Part shown: positions 25,616 to 35,448 of the stretch, piece by piece
How positions within the stretch are numbered: position 1 is the first letter of the stretch
Layout of the letters: the number at the start of each line of letters is the position of its first letter
Assembly (NCBI RefSeq): GCF_001703635.1
Contig: NZ_LQZT01000010.1
Location: 1-64,000 of the forward strand
Source: Parahoeflea olei
GTDB lineage: Bacteria > Pseudomonadota > Alphaproteobacteria > Rhizobiales > Rhizobiaceae
Direction of reading: 5' to 3'
DNA: 64,000 nucleotides
The notes under the pieces: model-generated
What the model was told of the DNA's origin: nothing
The model's input: only the letters and a program-made list of their open reading frames with translations
Database searches by the model: none
Made by a program: the position numbers and the translations under genes

Positions 25616-27124
25616 ATGGTACATATCGCATTGCCCCAGCCGATCCTGTCCGCCGCGACCAGACCCCGCTTCGCCGCGGTGGTGCTCATTGGCATGCTTG
25701 CCCTTGCCGGCTGCGAAACAACCGGGATCGACTTCTACCCCTCGAGCGTGAAGCCGTCGGACACGCCGCAGACAGCGGAGAAGGCGGGGGCATCGGACCC
25801 GCGCACCCGGATCGGCGCGCGCGAGCATCCGCGCATCATCGCAAGCTATGGCGGCGAGTTTCACGATGCCAAGACCGAGCGGCTGGTGGCACGGATCGTC
25901 GGCGCGCTGACGCTGGTGTCGGAAAACCCGCAACAGGCCTACCGCATCACCGTGCTCAATTCGCCCTCGGTCAATGCCTTCGCGCTGCCGGGCGGCTTTC
26001 TCTACGTCACCCGCGGGCTGCTTGCGCTTGCCAACGACGCCTCCGAAGTGGCCGCCGTACTGTCGCACGAGATGGCCCATGTCACCGCCAATCACGGCCT
26101 CGAACGGCAGCGGCGCGAAAAGGAAGTGGAGCTTGCGGGCCAGGTGGCCGAAGAGCTGTTCTCCAATTCGATTGCCGGACGCCAGGTGATCGCCCGCGGC
26201 AAGCTCTCGCTCGCCGCCTTCTCCCGCAACCAGGAACTCCAGGCCGATGTGATCGGCGTGCGGATGCTGGGCGAAGCCGGCTATGATCCCTATGCGGCGG
26301 CGCGGTTCCTCGAATCCATGAACGCCAACCAGCGGTTTGCGGCGGTCGATCCCGGATCCTCCGATGCGAGCCTCGACTTTCTGGCAAGCCATCCCAACGC
26401 ACCGCAGCGGGTGGAGCTTGCCAAGGGCCATGCGCGGGCCTTCGGACCCGAAGGCGTGGGCGATCGCGGCCGCGACTATTATCTCGACGGCATCGACGGC
26501 CTTTTGTTCGGCGACAGCCCCAACGAAGGCTATGTCCGCGGCACCCAGTTCCTTCACCCCGTGCTCGGCGTGCGGTTTTCGGTGCCCCAAGGCTTCCGCA
26601 TCGACAACAATGCCGAAGCCGTGCTCGCCACCGGCCCGCGCGATCTCGCCATCCGCTTCGACGGCGTGACCGACGACGGGCGGCAATCGCTTGCCAAATA
26701 CGTTGCCAGTGGCTGGGTCACCGGGCTCGATCCGGCATCGATCCGGGAAACCCGCATCGCAGGCCTGCCCGCGGCCACGGCCCGGGCCAGCGCCGACCGC
26801 TGGATCTTCGATATCACCGTGATCCGGGTCAAGGACCGGATCTACCGGTTCCTGACCGCAGCGCCGCAGGGCAGCACCGAACTGGAAGCCACCGCCGCGG
26901 TGGTGCGCGCAAGTTTCGAGAAAATGTCGGCGGCCGAGATCGCCGCGCTGAAGCCCCTGCGCATCCGCATCGTCACCGTCGGCGCGGGCGACACGATCGC
27001 CTCGCTCTCGGCCCGCATGCGCGGCGTCGAGCGCAAGGTGGACCTGTTCCGCCTGCTCAACGCGCTGTCGCCTGGCGAAGCCCTGGTCCCGGGGCAGCGG
27101 GTCAAGATCGTCACCGACCTATAG
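25616..27124 (+). CDS. M48-family metalloprotease, lipoprotein, with C-terminal LysM-like segment
   Basis: A 502-aa protein with a lipobox (GMLALAGCETT, Cys near residue 39), so it is probably anchored in an envelope membrane. The M48 active site is VLSHEMAHVTANHG (HExxH), with the third zinc ligand in NQELQADVIGVRML. A middle domain follows (about 290-440), and the end (VTVGAGDTIASLSARMRGVER to LVPGQRVKI) looks like a LysM fold. It is like BepA/YfgC-type envelope quality-control proteases but larger. The ribosome site at ATG 25616 is weak. It converges on rpoH, which may be chance. Confidence 0.88.
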   Translation: MVHIALPQPILSAATRPRFAAVVLIGMLALAGCETTGIDFYPSSVKPSDTPQTAEKAGASDPRTRIGAREHPRIIASYGGEFHDAKTERLVARIVGALTLVSENPQQAYRITVLNSPSVNAFALPGGFLYVTRGLLALANDASEVAAVLSHEMAHVTANHGLERQRREKEVELAGQVAEELFSNSIAGRQVIARGKLSLAAFSRNQELQADVIGVRMLGEAGYDPYAAARFLESMNANQRFAAVDPGSSDASLDFLASHPNAPQRVELAKGHARAFGPEGVGDRGRDYYLDGIDGLLFGDSPNEGYVRGTQFLHPVLGVRFSVPQGFRIDNNAEAVLATGPRDLAIRFDGVTDDGRQSLAKYVASGWVTGLDPASIRETRIAGLPAATARASADRWIFDITVIRVKDRIYRFLTAAPQGSTELEATAAVVRASFEKMSAAEIAALKPLRIRIVTVGAGDTIASLSARMRGVERKVDLFRLLNALSPGEALVPGQRVKIVTDL

Positions 27125-27171
27125 CGGTCGCGGCAGTCCCCGCAAGCCACTACCGGGCTGCGAAGGGACCG

Positions 27172-27191
27172 GGACCGGCTCAAGCCGGTCC
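27172..27191. terminator. Stem-loop between convergent genes
   Basis: GGACCGGC, loop TCAA, GCCGGTCC: an 8-bp perfect stem between the stops of the M48 gene (27124) and rpoH (27203). No T-run follows on either strand, so it is only a tentative bidirectional terminator. Confidence 0.4.
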
Positions 27192-27202
27192 GGAAGGGCG
27201 GA

Positions 27203-28081
<879 letters not shown>

Positions 28082-28436
28082 GACACCCTCCTGTCACTGC
28101 AGTCCTGTTGATCGGTTCCACGCCTTCCGTGGAAAGGCTACGCGTCTGCGGGGTAAACGGATCATCACAGTCGATGACATCGCCGTGATCGGATCCAGCC
28201 CAGATCCCCGCCCGGCCCGGTTTGAGGTGTGCCGAAGAGCACGCGAAGCGCGCCCGAACCGCATAAGACAGTCGCTCCCCAGAGCGTGGTCCGGTCCACG
28301 CCTGAAGCCAGTGTTTACGCGCTAAACGCCCGGCGCCCGATTTGGTTCCGGCTTTTTTTCACGGGCAACGCGTGCCAAAGGCTGCGCAAGGCGAAGGAGG
28401 GAAATGAGCTCCCCTGCGCGGCCCGACGACAGGCAC
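28082..28436. other. Gene-free spacer between rpoH2 and carD terminator
   Basis: About 355 bp with no convincing gene. It should hold the rpoH2 promoter (leftward). I see no clear -35/-10 pair, no repeat shared with other regions and no conserved RNA motif. A GGAGGG followed by AATGAGCTC at about 28397 could start a short frame rightwards, but that frame runs into the terminator. Confidence 0.4.
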
Positions 28437-28474
28437 AAAAAAGCCCGGGCGCGCTGGGCGGCCCGGGCTTTTCG
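28437..28474 (-). terminator. Intrinsic terminator of carD
   Basis: AGCCCGGGC / GCCCGGGCT inverted repeat with a 10-nt loop, followed leftwards by a run of six Ts (AAAAAA on the plus strand at 28437-28442) and rightwards by TTTT, so it may work in both directions. It lies 24 bp behind the carD stop. Confidence 0.85.
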
Positions 28475-28497
28475 CATTCCCGCAGGTCAGGTGCCGA

Positions 28498-29070
28498 TTA
28501 GGCGGCTTCTTCCTGCGCGCCTTCCTCGTCATTGGCCTTGCCGCGCTTGGGCCCCTTGTTCAGGTTCACCTCGATCAGGCGCACGGCCTCGGTGTCGGAC
28601 ATCTTGTTGACGGCGCCGAGTTCGCGGGCCATCCGGTCCAGCGCCGCTTCATAGAGCTGGCGCTCGGAATAGGACTGCTCGGGCTGGTTTTCGGCGCGAT
28701 ACAGGTCGCGAACCACTTCCGCGATCGAAATCAGGTCGCCGGAATTGATCTTCGCATCGTATTCCTGCGCACGACGCGACCACATGGTGCGTTTGACCCG
28801 GGCGCGGCCCTGAACGACCTTGAGGGCGCGTTCGACGAAATCGGTTTCGGACAGCTTGCGCATGCCGATGGTGGAGGCCTTGGCGACCGGCACCTTCAGG
28901 CGCATCTTGTCCTTCTCGAAATCGATCACAAAAAGCTCGAGCTTGTGGCCTGCGACCTCCTGCTCCTCGATGGCAACGATCTGCCCGACGCCGTGGGCCG
29001 GATAGACGATCGACTCACCGGTTTTGAAACCCTGTCTTTGTGAAGGCACTTTTTTCTGCTGGGTTGTCAT
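28498..29070 (-). CDS. carD: CarD-family transcriptional regulator
   Basis: A 190-aa protein. The N-terminal RNA-polymerase-interacting domain (GFKTGESIVYPAHGVGQIVAIEEQEVAGHKLELF, anchors YPAHGVG and FVIDFEKDKMRLKVP) is followed by the helical DNA-binding part (RRAQEYDAKINSGDLISIAEVVRDLYR, anchor SGDLISIAEVVRDL). A charged acidic tail ends it. CarD stabilises open promoter complexes, particularly at rRNA promoters, and is a common global factor in this class. It is monocistronic, with its own terminator. Confidence 0.95.
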   Translation of the reverse strand: MTTQQKKVPSQRQGFKTGESIVYPAHGVGQIVAIEEQEVAGHKLELFVIDFEKDKMRLKVPVAKASTIGMRKLSETDFVERALKVVQGRARVKRTMWSRRAQEYDAKINSGDLISIAEVVRDLYRAENQPEQSYSERQLYEAALDRMARELGAVNKMSDTEAVRLIEVNLNKGPKRGKANDEEGAQEEAA

Positions 29071-29492
29071 GCGTTTTCAAAACTCCCTGTTACGGAAACG
29101 GACACTGGGAGCCGGGCATGGGTTGCCCGGACAGGTCCTGCGACGGCCAGGAGGCGCATCGCACTGACACGCAAAGCTTTAAGACGCTTCGGGGCGAATA
29201 AACCGGCGCAGCCCGTCACCACGCGGAGACAACCAGTCCGACAGCCTGACGCTGTTAGGAGAGAACCACCGCTGTAAGGGGACGTATGCTTCCGATTTTG
29301 CTTCTAGTTTCGCCCTGACGGCGCCTTAAAGATGTCAGTAACAAAATGTGTATCACAAAAAATGGTGTAAATCAATGATTTGCACAAGCAGCGGCAAACC
29401 CTGCCGCAAACTGCGGCAGCCTTTGGTGAAGCCGGCGGCGGCACGTCCGCCAATTTGCTGCACCGCGAAGAATTTCGCGTGCGAGTCGAAGC
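29071..29492. other. Gene-free spacer between fdxA and carD
   Basis: About 420 bp without a convincing gene. The right part (about 29270-29400) is distinctly AT-rich, with TTTCACAA-like tracts, and may hold regulatory sequence. A small hairpin GCGAA-n4-TTCGC at 29465-29478 lies just behind the fdxA stop without a T-run. Confidence 0.4.
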
Positions 29493-29831
29493 TTAGTCGC
29501 CCTCGCCGGGTTCGGGAGAAAAGTACTTTTCGAACTTACCTTCCTGCCCGTCAAAGTCTTTCGCGTCGCTGGGCGCCTCACGCTTGATCGTGATATTGGG
29601 CCACTTGTCGGCATACTCAGTATTGATCTCGAGCCACTTTTCCATACCCGGCTCTGTATCGGGGCTGATTGCCTCGGCGGGACACTCCGGTTCGCACACG
29701 CCGCAATCGATGCACTCGTCGGGATGGATAACCAGCATGTTCTCGCCCTCGTAGAAGCAATCCACCGGGCAGACCTCAACGCAATCCATGTATTTGCAGC
29801 GGATGCAATTGTCAGTCACCACATAGGTCAT
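29493..29831 (-). CDS. fdxA: 7Fe ferredoxin FdxA
   Basis: A 112-aa [3Fe-4S][4Fe-4S] ferredoxin. Cys9, Cys17 and Cys50 should bind the 3Fe cluster, and Cys21, Cys40, Cys43 and Cys46 the 4Fe cluster (CxxC...[13 protein letters not shown], then [12 protein letters not shown]). A C-terminal extension of about 55 residues is usual for alphaproteobacterial FdxA. It carries electrons in the cytoplasm; the partner is not evident. Start ATG 29831 follows GGAGAG. Confidence 0.95.
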   Translation of the reverse strand: MTYVVTDNCIRCKYMDCVEVCPVDCFYEGENMLVIHPDECIDCGVCEPECPAEAISPDTEPGMEKWLEINTEYADKWPNITIKREAPSDAKDFDGQEGKFEKYFSPEPGEGD

Positions 29832-30099
29832 ACGTCTCTCCTGAGGCTCCATGCATGTCGTGCTCAAAGGGTCGCGATGAGCCGCGCCAGCAACATTTTC
29901 CGAATGCCACAGCGCGCGCCCACGGTCGGGCAGCCCTTACACTCCAGCAGACAACGGCGTGAGGTACCGACTTTGGCGGCCCATTGCAAGACTTGAGATT
30001 TCGACAAAGCGCCGCACCTGAGGGGCAGCGGAAAATGCATGCGTCCACGCGGGCGTTTTGCGAAACGTCTTGCCCCGATAAGCCCCGGGCCGGGGCAGA

Positions 30100-30492
30100 T
30101 CATGTCTGCGATCCGGGATTTCGCATGGCGTCGATTTTTCTCCGGTCCCGCTTGGTGGGCCGTCCCGCGCCGGGCTCGCGCTGCGGCGGTTGCGGCACGG
30201 CCGCATTGGCCGCGGCCGGAGCCGGGGTCAGGTCCTCATAGAGCAGCTGCGCTTCGGTGGCCGGCCCCCGCCGGGCGCCGCAGCCCAGCACCTTCAGCAC
30301 CGCAATCCGCCGCTCCAGCGACAGTGTCAGCACGTCGCCCGGTTTGACCTGGAAACTGGCCTGGTCGATCTTTTCGCGGTTGACGCGCACGCTGCCCGCG
30401 GCGACGAACTTGGCCGCAAGCGTGCGCGACTTGAGGATGCGTGCGAAAAACAGCCATTTGTCGATGCGCTGTCTTTCGCTGTCCCCCGCCAA
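30100..30492 (-). CDS. S4-domain RNA-binding protein (Hsp15-like)
   Basis: A 130-aa basic protein. The S4 fold is RIDKWLFFARILKSRTLAAKFVAAGSVRVN (anchors RIDKWLFFAR and AAGSVRVN), then KPGDVLTL. Hsp15 of E. coli binds stalled large ribosomal subunits. The C-terminus is proline- and arginine-rich (PQREPGAGRPTKRDRRK). It begins 9 bp after the helicase stop, so the two are co-expressed and both likely act on RNA. Confidence 0.9.
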   Translation of the reverse strand: MAGDSERQRIDKWLFFARILKSRTLAAKFVAAGSVRVNREKIDQASFQVKPGDVLTLSLERRIAVLKVLGCGARRGPATEAQLLYEDLTPAPAAANAAVPQPPQREPGAGRPTKRDRRKIDAMRNPGSQT

Positions 30493-30501
30493 GGCCGGCG
30501 C

Positions 30502-33500
30502 CTATTTCTTGAGCTTGTCGCGCAGGGCGGCGAGCGCAGCGAAGGGCGAATCCGGATCGAGCGGCTTTTCCCGGCGCTCGGGCCGGTCGGGGCGATTGCC
30601 GCCGCCGGCACCCGTCCTGGGGGCGCCCTTTCCATGCCCATCCTTGCCGTGCCCGCCCTTGGCGTGGGGACGCCCGGCCTTGCCGCGATGTCCCTTGCCG
30701 GGGCGCTGTCCGTCGCCGGCACCCTCTTCGCCCGCAGGCTTGTCGCCAGGCCGGTTGCGACGGCCGCGACCTTCACCGGGCGCGCCGGCAGGGCGCGGCC
30801 CGCGGGGGGCTCCGTCCGAACGGCCACCGGGCCGCCACAGCAGCACCGGGCGCGGGGCTTCCTCGGCTTCCGTCTCGGCGGCAGGTGCCGGCTCGGCGCC
30901 AGGTGCAGCGTCCGCAGTAACGGCTTCGGCCGGCTCGGCCGGAGCGGCCTCCGCTGGCGTTGCCGCTGCGGCATCGACGGATGTCTCGGAGGGCGCCTCA
31001 AGCGTGGAGTCTTCGCCGGCAACCGGCTCTGCTTCCGCTCCAGCGGTCTCGCCGGACGCGACCTCAGCCGCCGGCACGGCTTCCGCGGCCGGCTTGTGCG
31101 GCCGGTCTGCGGCCCGCGACACCACGACCTCGACCACCGGGCCGGACCCCGCCTGCCCGGAAGTCTCCGGCTGCGCGGCCGCGAGACTGTCGAAATGGGC
31201 CTGCGCTTCTTCAGCCGGCACCGGCTCGGCACGGTAGCCAAGCCCCTTGAGGATTTCCTCGATATCGTCCTGGGTGGCGCCGAGAATCGAGAGCATGCCG
31301 GTGGTGGTCACGAAGCGCCGGCCGTCATAGGCCGCCTCGGGACGCGCGCCCGGATTGCCCGGCTTCCACTGCAGCGCCGGGCGGATCAGGTCGGCGAGCC
31401 GCTCGAGAATGTCGATGCGCACGGCACGCTTGCCGAGATAGCGGAAGCCGGCGAGGCGATAGAACTCGCGGTCGATCGCGGGGTCGGTGGCAACCGAGGT
31501 GCGGCCGGCGGCCAGCAGCGGCGTCACGTCGCCGTAACCGGACTTGCCGAACCCGTCATTGGCGAGCGCCCACAGCAGCGTGACCAGCTCTGCAGGCGCG
31601 GGCTTGAGCAGCGCCGGCATGAAGATGTGGTAGGCGCCGAAGCGGATGCCGTATTTGCGCAAGGATGCGCGCGCGCCCTGGTCCAGATCCTTGATCATCT
31701 CGGCCACGTCGCGACGGAACAGGATTCCGAGGTTTTCCGCGAGCCGGAAGGCCAGGCCCCGGGCGAGGCCATCGAGATCCTCGGCCCGCGCCAGGTCGTC
31801 GAGCGGCTTCAAAACGGTGGCAATGTGATGATTGACGAAGCGGTCGATGCGGGCGACGACGAAATCGCGCGCCGAGCCGGTCAGCTGGTCGTCGGCCAAA
31901 AGGATCGAACGCGGCTTGAGCACATGGTCGCCCGCCGTCAGGCGCGCCACCGGATCGCCATGCCAGCGCACCGTGCCGTCCGAGCCGATGGCAAAGTCCG
32001 AATTGCCCGAGGCATGCAGCCGCGCGGCGCGCGCCTCGAATTCGAGCGCCAGCGCCTTCTGCGCGGCAGCAAGCACCGCCTTGGCGTCCGGTCCGTCGGC
32101 CGAGGTATCGGCGACAAACCGGAATCCCGCCAGCTGTCCCACATGGTGGCCTTCGACGAAGACATCACCGTTCACACTAATTTCAGCTTCGAGCATCGCG
32201 TTCTCTCTCAGGCGCCTCATGAGCACAGATGTCCTGCGGTCAACAAAGCGTTTCGTCAACCTTTCATGCAGCGCATCGGACAATCGGTCCTCAATTTCGC
32301 GCGTCTTTTCCTGCCAGTGTGTCGGATCGGCAAGCCATTCACCCCGATTGGAGATGTATGTCCAGGTCCTAATCTGCGAAATCCGGGCCGACAACGTGTC
32401 GATTTCACCATCCGTGGACTCGGTCCGGCGCACCTGTTCGGCGAGGAAATCCTCGTTGACCTCGCCGAGCCGGATCAGGTCGCGGTAGATCGTCGCAATC
32501 AGGTCGGCATGCTGCGCCGGCGCAATCCGCCGGTAGTCGGGCAGCGCACAGACGTCCCACAGCGTGGCCACGTTCTTCGGCGAATTTGCGAGATCGCGCA
32601 CCTCGAAATCATTGACCAGATGCTCGAGTGCCCGCTGGTCGACGGCGGGAACCGCCCGCGTCAGCCCCTGCACGGCTGGAACCTGCTCGAGACTTGCCTG
32701 CAAGGCCTTGAGGCTCGAGAAATCGAGCTGCTTGGAGCGCCATTGCAGGATCTTGACCGGTTCGAAGACATGGGTTTCGAGCCGTTGCACCAAATCGTCG
32801 GGCAAGGGCTGCACCTGGCCGGTCACCCCGAAGGTGCCGTCGCGCAGGTGCCGGCCGGCGCGGCCGGCGATCTGGCCGAATTCGGATGCCGTCAGCTGCC
32901 GGTAGGAATAGCCGTCGAACTTGCGGTCCTGGGCGAAGGCCACGTGATCGACATCGAGATTGAGCCCCATGCCGATGGCGTCGGTGGCGACCAGATAATC
33001 GACGTCGCCGTTCTGGTAGAGCTCGACCTGGGCGTTGCGGGTGCGTGGGCTGAGCGCGCCGAGCACCACCGCGGCCCCGCCGCGCTGGCGCCGCACCAGT
33101 TCGGCGATCGCATAGACCTCGTCTGCCGAAAACGCGACGATGGCCGAGCGCCGCGGCAGCCGTGTGATCTTCTTCGATCCCGCGTAATGCAGCTCCGACA
33201 GCCGCGGGCGCTCGATGATGGTGATGCCGGGCAGCAATTGTTCCAGAATGCCGCGCACCGTAGCCGAGCCCAGAAGCAGGGTTTCCTCGCGGCCGCGCAG
33301 CGACAGGATCCGGTCGGTGAAGACATGCCCGCGCTCGAGATCGCCCGCGATCTGCACTTCGTCGATGGCGACGAAGGCGGCCGTGGTTTCCTGCGGCATG
33401 GCTTCCACCGTGCAGACCGAGTAGCGCGCGCCGGGCGGCGTGATCTTCTCCTCGCCGGTGACCAGCGACACGTGCTGCACGCCGACCTTGTCGACCATCC

Positions 33501-33678
33501 GGCCATAGACCTCACGCGCAAGCAGCCGGAGCGGCAGCCCGATCACGCCTGACGAATGCGCGGCCATCCGCTCGATCGCGTAATGCGTCTTGCCGGTATT
33601 GGTCGGCCCCAGGACGGCCGTGACGCCGCGTCCGGAGAGGATCAGGGGTTTGGGCGAATGAGTGGGAGAAGCGGGCAT
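30502..33678 (-). CDS. SUV3-like superfamily 2 RNA helicase with long disordered tail
   Basis: A 1058-aa protein. Motif I is LGPTNTGKTHYA (about 22-33), motif II IDEVQIAGD, motif III LLGSATV, motif VI QIAGRAGRH. A SUV3-type C-terminal region follows (about 340-800, including DLANSPKNVATLWDVC and FGAYHIFMPALLKPAP). Mitochondrial SUV3 unwinds RNA for degradation. From about residue 830 the protein is low complexity: first Ala/Glu/Pro-rich, then Gly/Arg/Lys-rich (GRGRRNRPGDKP, GHGKDGHGKG), ending PFAALAALRDKLKK, a short conserved-looking helix. The S4-domain gene follows. Confidence 0.92.
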   Translation of the reverse strand: MPASPTHSPKPLILSGRGVTAVLGPTNTGKTHYAIERMAAHSSGVIGLPLRLLAREVYGRMVDKVGVQHVSLVTGEEKITPPGARYSVCTVEAMPQETTAAFVAIDEVQIAGDLERGHVFTDRILSLRGREETLLLGSATVRGILEQLLPGITIIERPRLSELHYAGSKKITRLPRRSAIVAFSADEVYAIAELVRRQRGGAAVVLGALSPRTRNAQVELYQNGDVDYLVATDAIGMGLNLDVDHVAFAQDRKFDGYSYRQLTASEFGQIAGRAGRHLRDGTFGVTGQVQPLPDDLVQRLETHVFEPVKILQWRSKQLDFSSLKALQASLEQVPAVQGLTRAVPAVDQRALEHLVNDFEVRDLANSPKNVATLWDVCALPDYRRIAPAQHADLIATIYRDLIRLGEVNEDFLAEQVRRTESTDGEIDTLSARISQIRTWTYISNRGEWLADPTHWQEKTREIEDRLSDALHERLTKRFVDRRTSVLMRRLRENAMLEAEISVNGDVFVEGHHVGQLAGFRFVADTSADGPDAKAVLAAAQKALALEFEARAARLHASGNSDFAIGSDGTVRWHGDPVARLTAGDHVLKPRSILLADDQLTGSARDFVVARIDRFVNHHIATVLKPLDDLARAEDLDGLARGLAFRLAENLGILFRRDVAEMIKDLDQGARASLRKYGIRFGAYHIFMPALLKPAPAELVTLLWALANDGFGKSGYGDVTPLLAAGRTSVATDPAIDREFYRLAGFRYLGKRAVRIDILERLADLIRPALQWKPGNPGARPEAAYDGRRFVTTTGMLSILGATQDDIEEILKGLGYRAEPVPAEEAQAHFDSLAAAQPETSGQAGSGPVVEVVVSRAADRPHKPAAEAVPAAEVASGETAGAEAEPVAGEDSTLEAPSETSVDAAAATPAEAAPAEPAEAVTADAAPGAEPAPAAETEAEEAPRPVLLWRPGGRSDGAPRGPRPAGAPGEGRGRRNRPGDKPAGEEGAGDGQRPGKGHRGKAGRPHAKGGHGKDGHGKGAPRTGAGGGNRPDRPERREKPLDPDSPFAALAALRDKLKK

Positions 33679-33765
33679 CAGTGTCCGTATCGTGCTCGAG
33701 ACGGGTGTCTACCTAACACATCAGCGTGGCGGGAACAGGACAAAAATGGCCCGGGGGATGAGCGG

Positions 33766-33852
33766 CGATTAACCACTGGAACAGTGGCGGAACGAATCGG
33801 CGACGAATCAATGACTCATCCTGATTCCGCTTTTGTTCACCGCAACATCTGG
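33766..33852. repeat. Intergenic repeat, copy A
   Basis: The unit reads TTAACC-n-GGAACAG-n3-GCGGAACGAATCGG, CGACGAATCA, about 20 variable bases, then TTTTGTTCACCGCAACATCTGG. The core holds GAAC-N7-GAAC at 33779-33793. The next copy is 282 bp to the right. Confidence 0.85.
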
Positions 33853-34047
33853 ATCGACAACCATGATCCGCCACCAGATGCTGAATCGGCGACGGCTCGG
33901 TCGGTTACAATTTTGCGCAAGCCGTTAACCACTTTTACAAGGCTAACAAAGGGTTTACGCACACGCTTTGGACAGTCCCTCGAAATTCAGAATTTGTTAA
34001 TCTTTCCAAATGCTTCCTTAACGCCAAAAGTGGTATTTTAGGCTTCT

Positions 34048-34133
34048 GCGTTAACCTTCGGAACAGGCGCGGAACGAACCGGCGACGAATCACTGACCGG
34101 GCACGGTTGGCCATTTGTTCTCCACAACATCTG
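34048..34133. repeat. Intergenic repeat, copy B
   Basis: GTTAACCTTCGGAACAGG, then CGCGGAACGAACCGGCGACG, AATCA, a variable stretch, and ATTTGTTCTCCACAACATCT. GAAC-N7-GAAC is at 34061-34075. It matches copies A and C over both conserved blocks. Confidence 0.85.
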
Positions 34134-34325
34134 GCGATGCCGCGCCGCCCCTTGCACTAAAACCCGCAGGACGCCGGGCGCCCAGCCTGCCGGATCAGGT
34201 CCCGATGTTAACCTTTGGAGGGCCCGAGCCCCCGTCGCAAAGCGCCCGTCGAGCCTTTGCAGGGTCGGAGCGGCCATTTACGATTTGGCAAGAATTCCAA
34301 AGACTTGGTTAATGAAAATAGGCGC

Positions 34326-34411
34326 CGGATTAACTTCCGGAACAGCCGCGGAACGAATCGGCGACGAATCAGCCCTGGAACAGATTTCCCGGTTTGTTCA
34401 CCACACTATCT
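34326..34411. repeat. Intergenic repeat, copy C
   Basis: GGATTAACTTCCGGAACAGC, then CGCGGAACGAATCGGCGACG, AATCA, a variable stretch, and GTTTGTTCACCACACTATCT. GAAC-N7-GAAC is at 34340-34354, 279 bp from copy B. Confidence 0.85.
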
Positions 34412-34585
34412 TGTAGTTTGCCGTCGAAGCATCCGCTAATCGGGCATTGAAAAATGGGCCGCGCACCCGCTTGACAGCCCTTTGCGTTAACCTTTGGGCC
34501 TTTCTGAGCGGAGCTTGGGAAAAGTCGCGAAAGCCCCGACCCGCGGTCGCCCCGGAGAACCAGGCGCGTGCAGGAAGACGCATAG

Positions 34586-34620
34586 CAAAACGCCCGGCGG
34601 GGCCACCGCCGGGCGCTTTG
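34586..34620 (-). terminator. Intrinsic terminator of phaB
   Basis: CGCCCGGCGG and CCGCCGGGCG are inverted around GGCCA, followed leftwards by TTTT (AAAA at 34587-34590). It lies about 25 bp behind the phaB stop and closes the pha operon. Confidence 0.88.
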
Positions 34621-34643
34621 GTTGGTCTCACGCGGCTGCCGCG

Positions 34644-35369
34644 TCAGCTGAAATATTGCCCGCCATTGGCGGAGATCGTCGAGCCGGTGATGAAGCCCGC
34701 ATCGTCGGAGGCGAGGAACACCACGCAGCGGGCGATTTCCTCGGGCTCGCCGAGACGTCCGACCGGGATCTGCGGGATGATGCGCTCGTTCAAGACCTTC
34801 TCGTCGATGGCGCGCACCATGTCGGTGCCGATGTAGCCCGGGCAGACGGCGTTGACGGTGATGCCGGCGCGCGCACCTTCCTGCGCCAGAGCCTTGGTGA
34901 AGCCGATGTCGCCCGCCTTGGCAGCAGAATAGTTGACCTGGCCCGCCTGGCCCTTCTGGCCGTTGATCGACGAGATGTTGATGATGCGGCCGAACTTGCG
35001 GTCGCGCATGCCACCCCAGACCGGGTTGGTCATGTTGAACAGGCCCGTCAGGTTGGTGTTGATCACCTCGTTCCACATCTGCGGCGTCATCTTGTGAAAC
35101 ATGCCGTCGCGGGTAATCCCGGCATTGTTGACGAGCACCGTGACCGGACCCAGGTCTGCCTCGACCTGCTTGATCCCGGCAACGCAGGCGTCGTAATCGG
35201 CGACCGACCATTTGTAGGTCTTGATGCCGGTCTCCTCGGTGAACTTCGCTGCAGCCTCGTCATTGCCGGCATAGTTGGCGGCGACCGTGTAGCCAGCCGC
35301 CTTCAGCGCGATCGAAATCGCTGCCCCGATACCCCGCGACCCGCCCGTCACGATTGCTACCTTGCTCAT
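34644..35369 (-). CDS. phaB: Acetoacetyl-CoA reductase
   Basis: A 241-aa short-chain dehydrogenase. Cofactor motif TGGSRGIG (8-15), NNAGI, catalytic Ser in IINISSINGQKGQAGQ, and YSAAK. The SINGQKGQ stretch and the TRDGMFHKM segment are typical of PhaB. It reduces acetoacetyl-CoA to (R)-3-hydroxybutyryl-CoA with NADPH for polyhydroxybutyrate. It follows phaA by 79 bp; a stem-loop lies in that spacer. Confidence 0.95.
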   Translation of the reverse strand: MSKVAIVTGGSRGIGAAISIALKAAGYTVAANYAGNDEAAAKFTEETGIKTYKWSVADYDACVAGIKQVEADLGPVTVLVNNAGITRDGMFHKMTPQMWNEVINTNLTGLFNMTNPVWGGMRDRKFGRIINISSINGQKGQAGQVNYSAAKAGDIGFTKALAQEGARAGITVNAVCPGYIGTDMVRAIDEKVLNERIIPQIPVGRLGEPEEIARCVVFLASDDAGFITGSTISANGGQYFS

Positions 35370-35407
35370 GCCAATCCTCCCAGGTTGTTCCCGTTATCAT
35401 AGTGAGG

Positions 35408-35434
35408 GCGCCGGGACCCTTTGGAGCCCGGCGC
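35408..35434 (-). other. Stem-loop between phaA and phaB
   Basis: GCGCCGGG at 35408-35415 pairs with CCCGGCGC at 35427-35434. Leftwards there is no T-run, so it is more likely an RNA processing or stability element than a terminator for phaA; TTTT follows only on the plus strand. Confidence 0.5.
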
Positions 35435-35448
35435 TTTTGGTCGTGAAC

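Larger units (their letters stand above)
33679..34585. other. Gene-free region holding three spaced repeats
   Basis: About 900 bp between the helicase and phaB with no supportable coding sequence. It is more AT-rich than its surroundings, contains several GTTAACC/TTAACC elements (33769, 33923, 34051, 34208, 34487) and three copies of an 87-bp repeat listed separately. Small RNAs or regulatory targets are possible; I could not identify a known RNA family. Confidence 0.6.

Noticed and set aside
29984..30347. Small rightward frames between fdxA and the S4 gene
   Set aside because: They overlap the S4 gene in antisense and have no ribosome site or recognisable sequence.
30190..33552. Rightward open frame of about 1100 codons opposite the helicase
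   Set aside because: Shadow of the helicase coding strand; composition and lack of motifs argue against translation.
33556..34041. Possible 161-codon gene running into the repeat region
   Set aside because: It begins inside the helicase gene in antisense, has no ribosome site, and its C-terminal half is simply repeat copy A.
33766..34411. CRISPR-like array
   Set aside because: Only three long, imperfect repeats with about 195-bp spacers and no cas genes.
33679..34643. Replication origin in the repeat-rich AT-rich spacer
   Set aside because: No DnaA-box cluster (TTATCCACA-like) and no dnaA, hemE or parAB neighbours; evenly spaced repeats alone are not enough.
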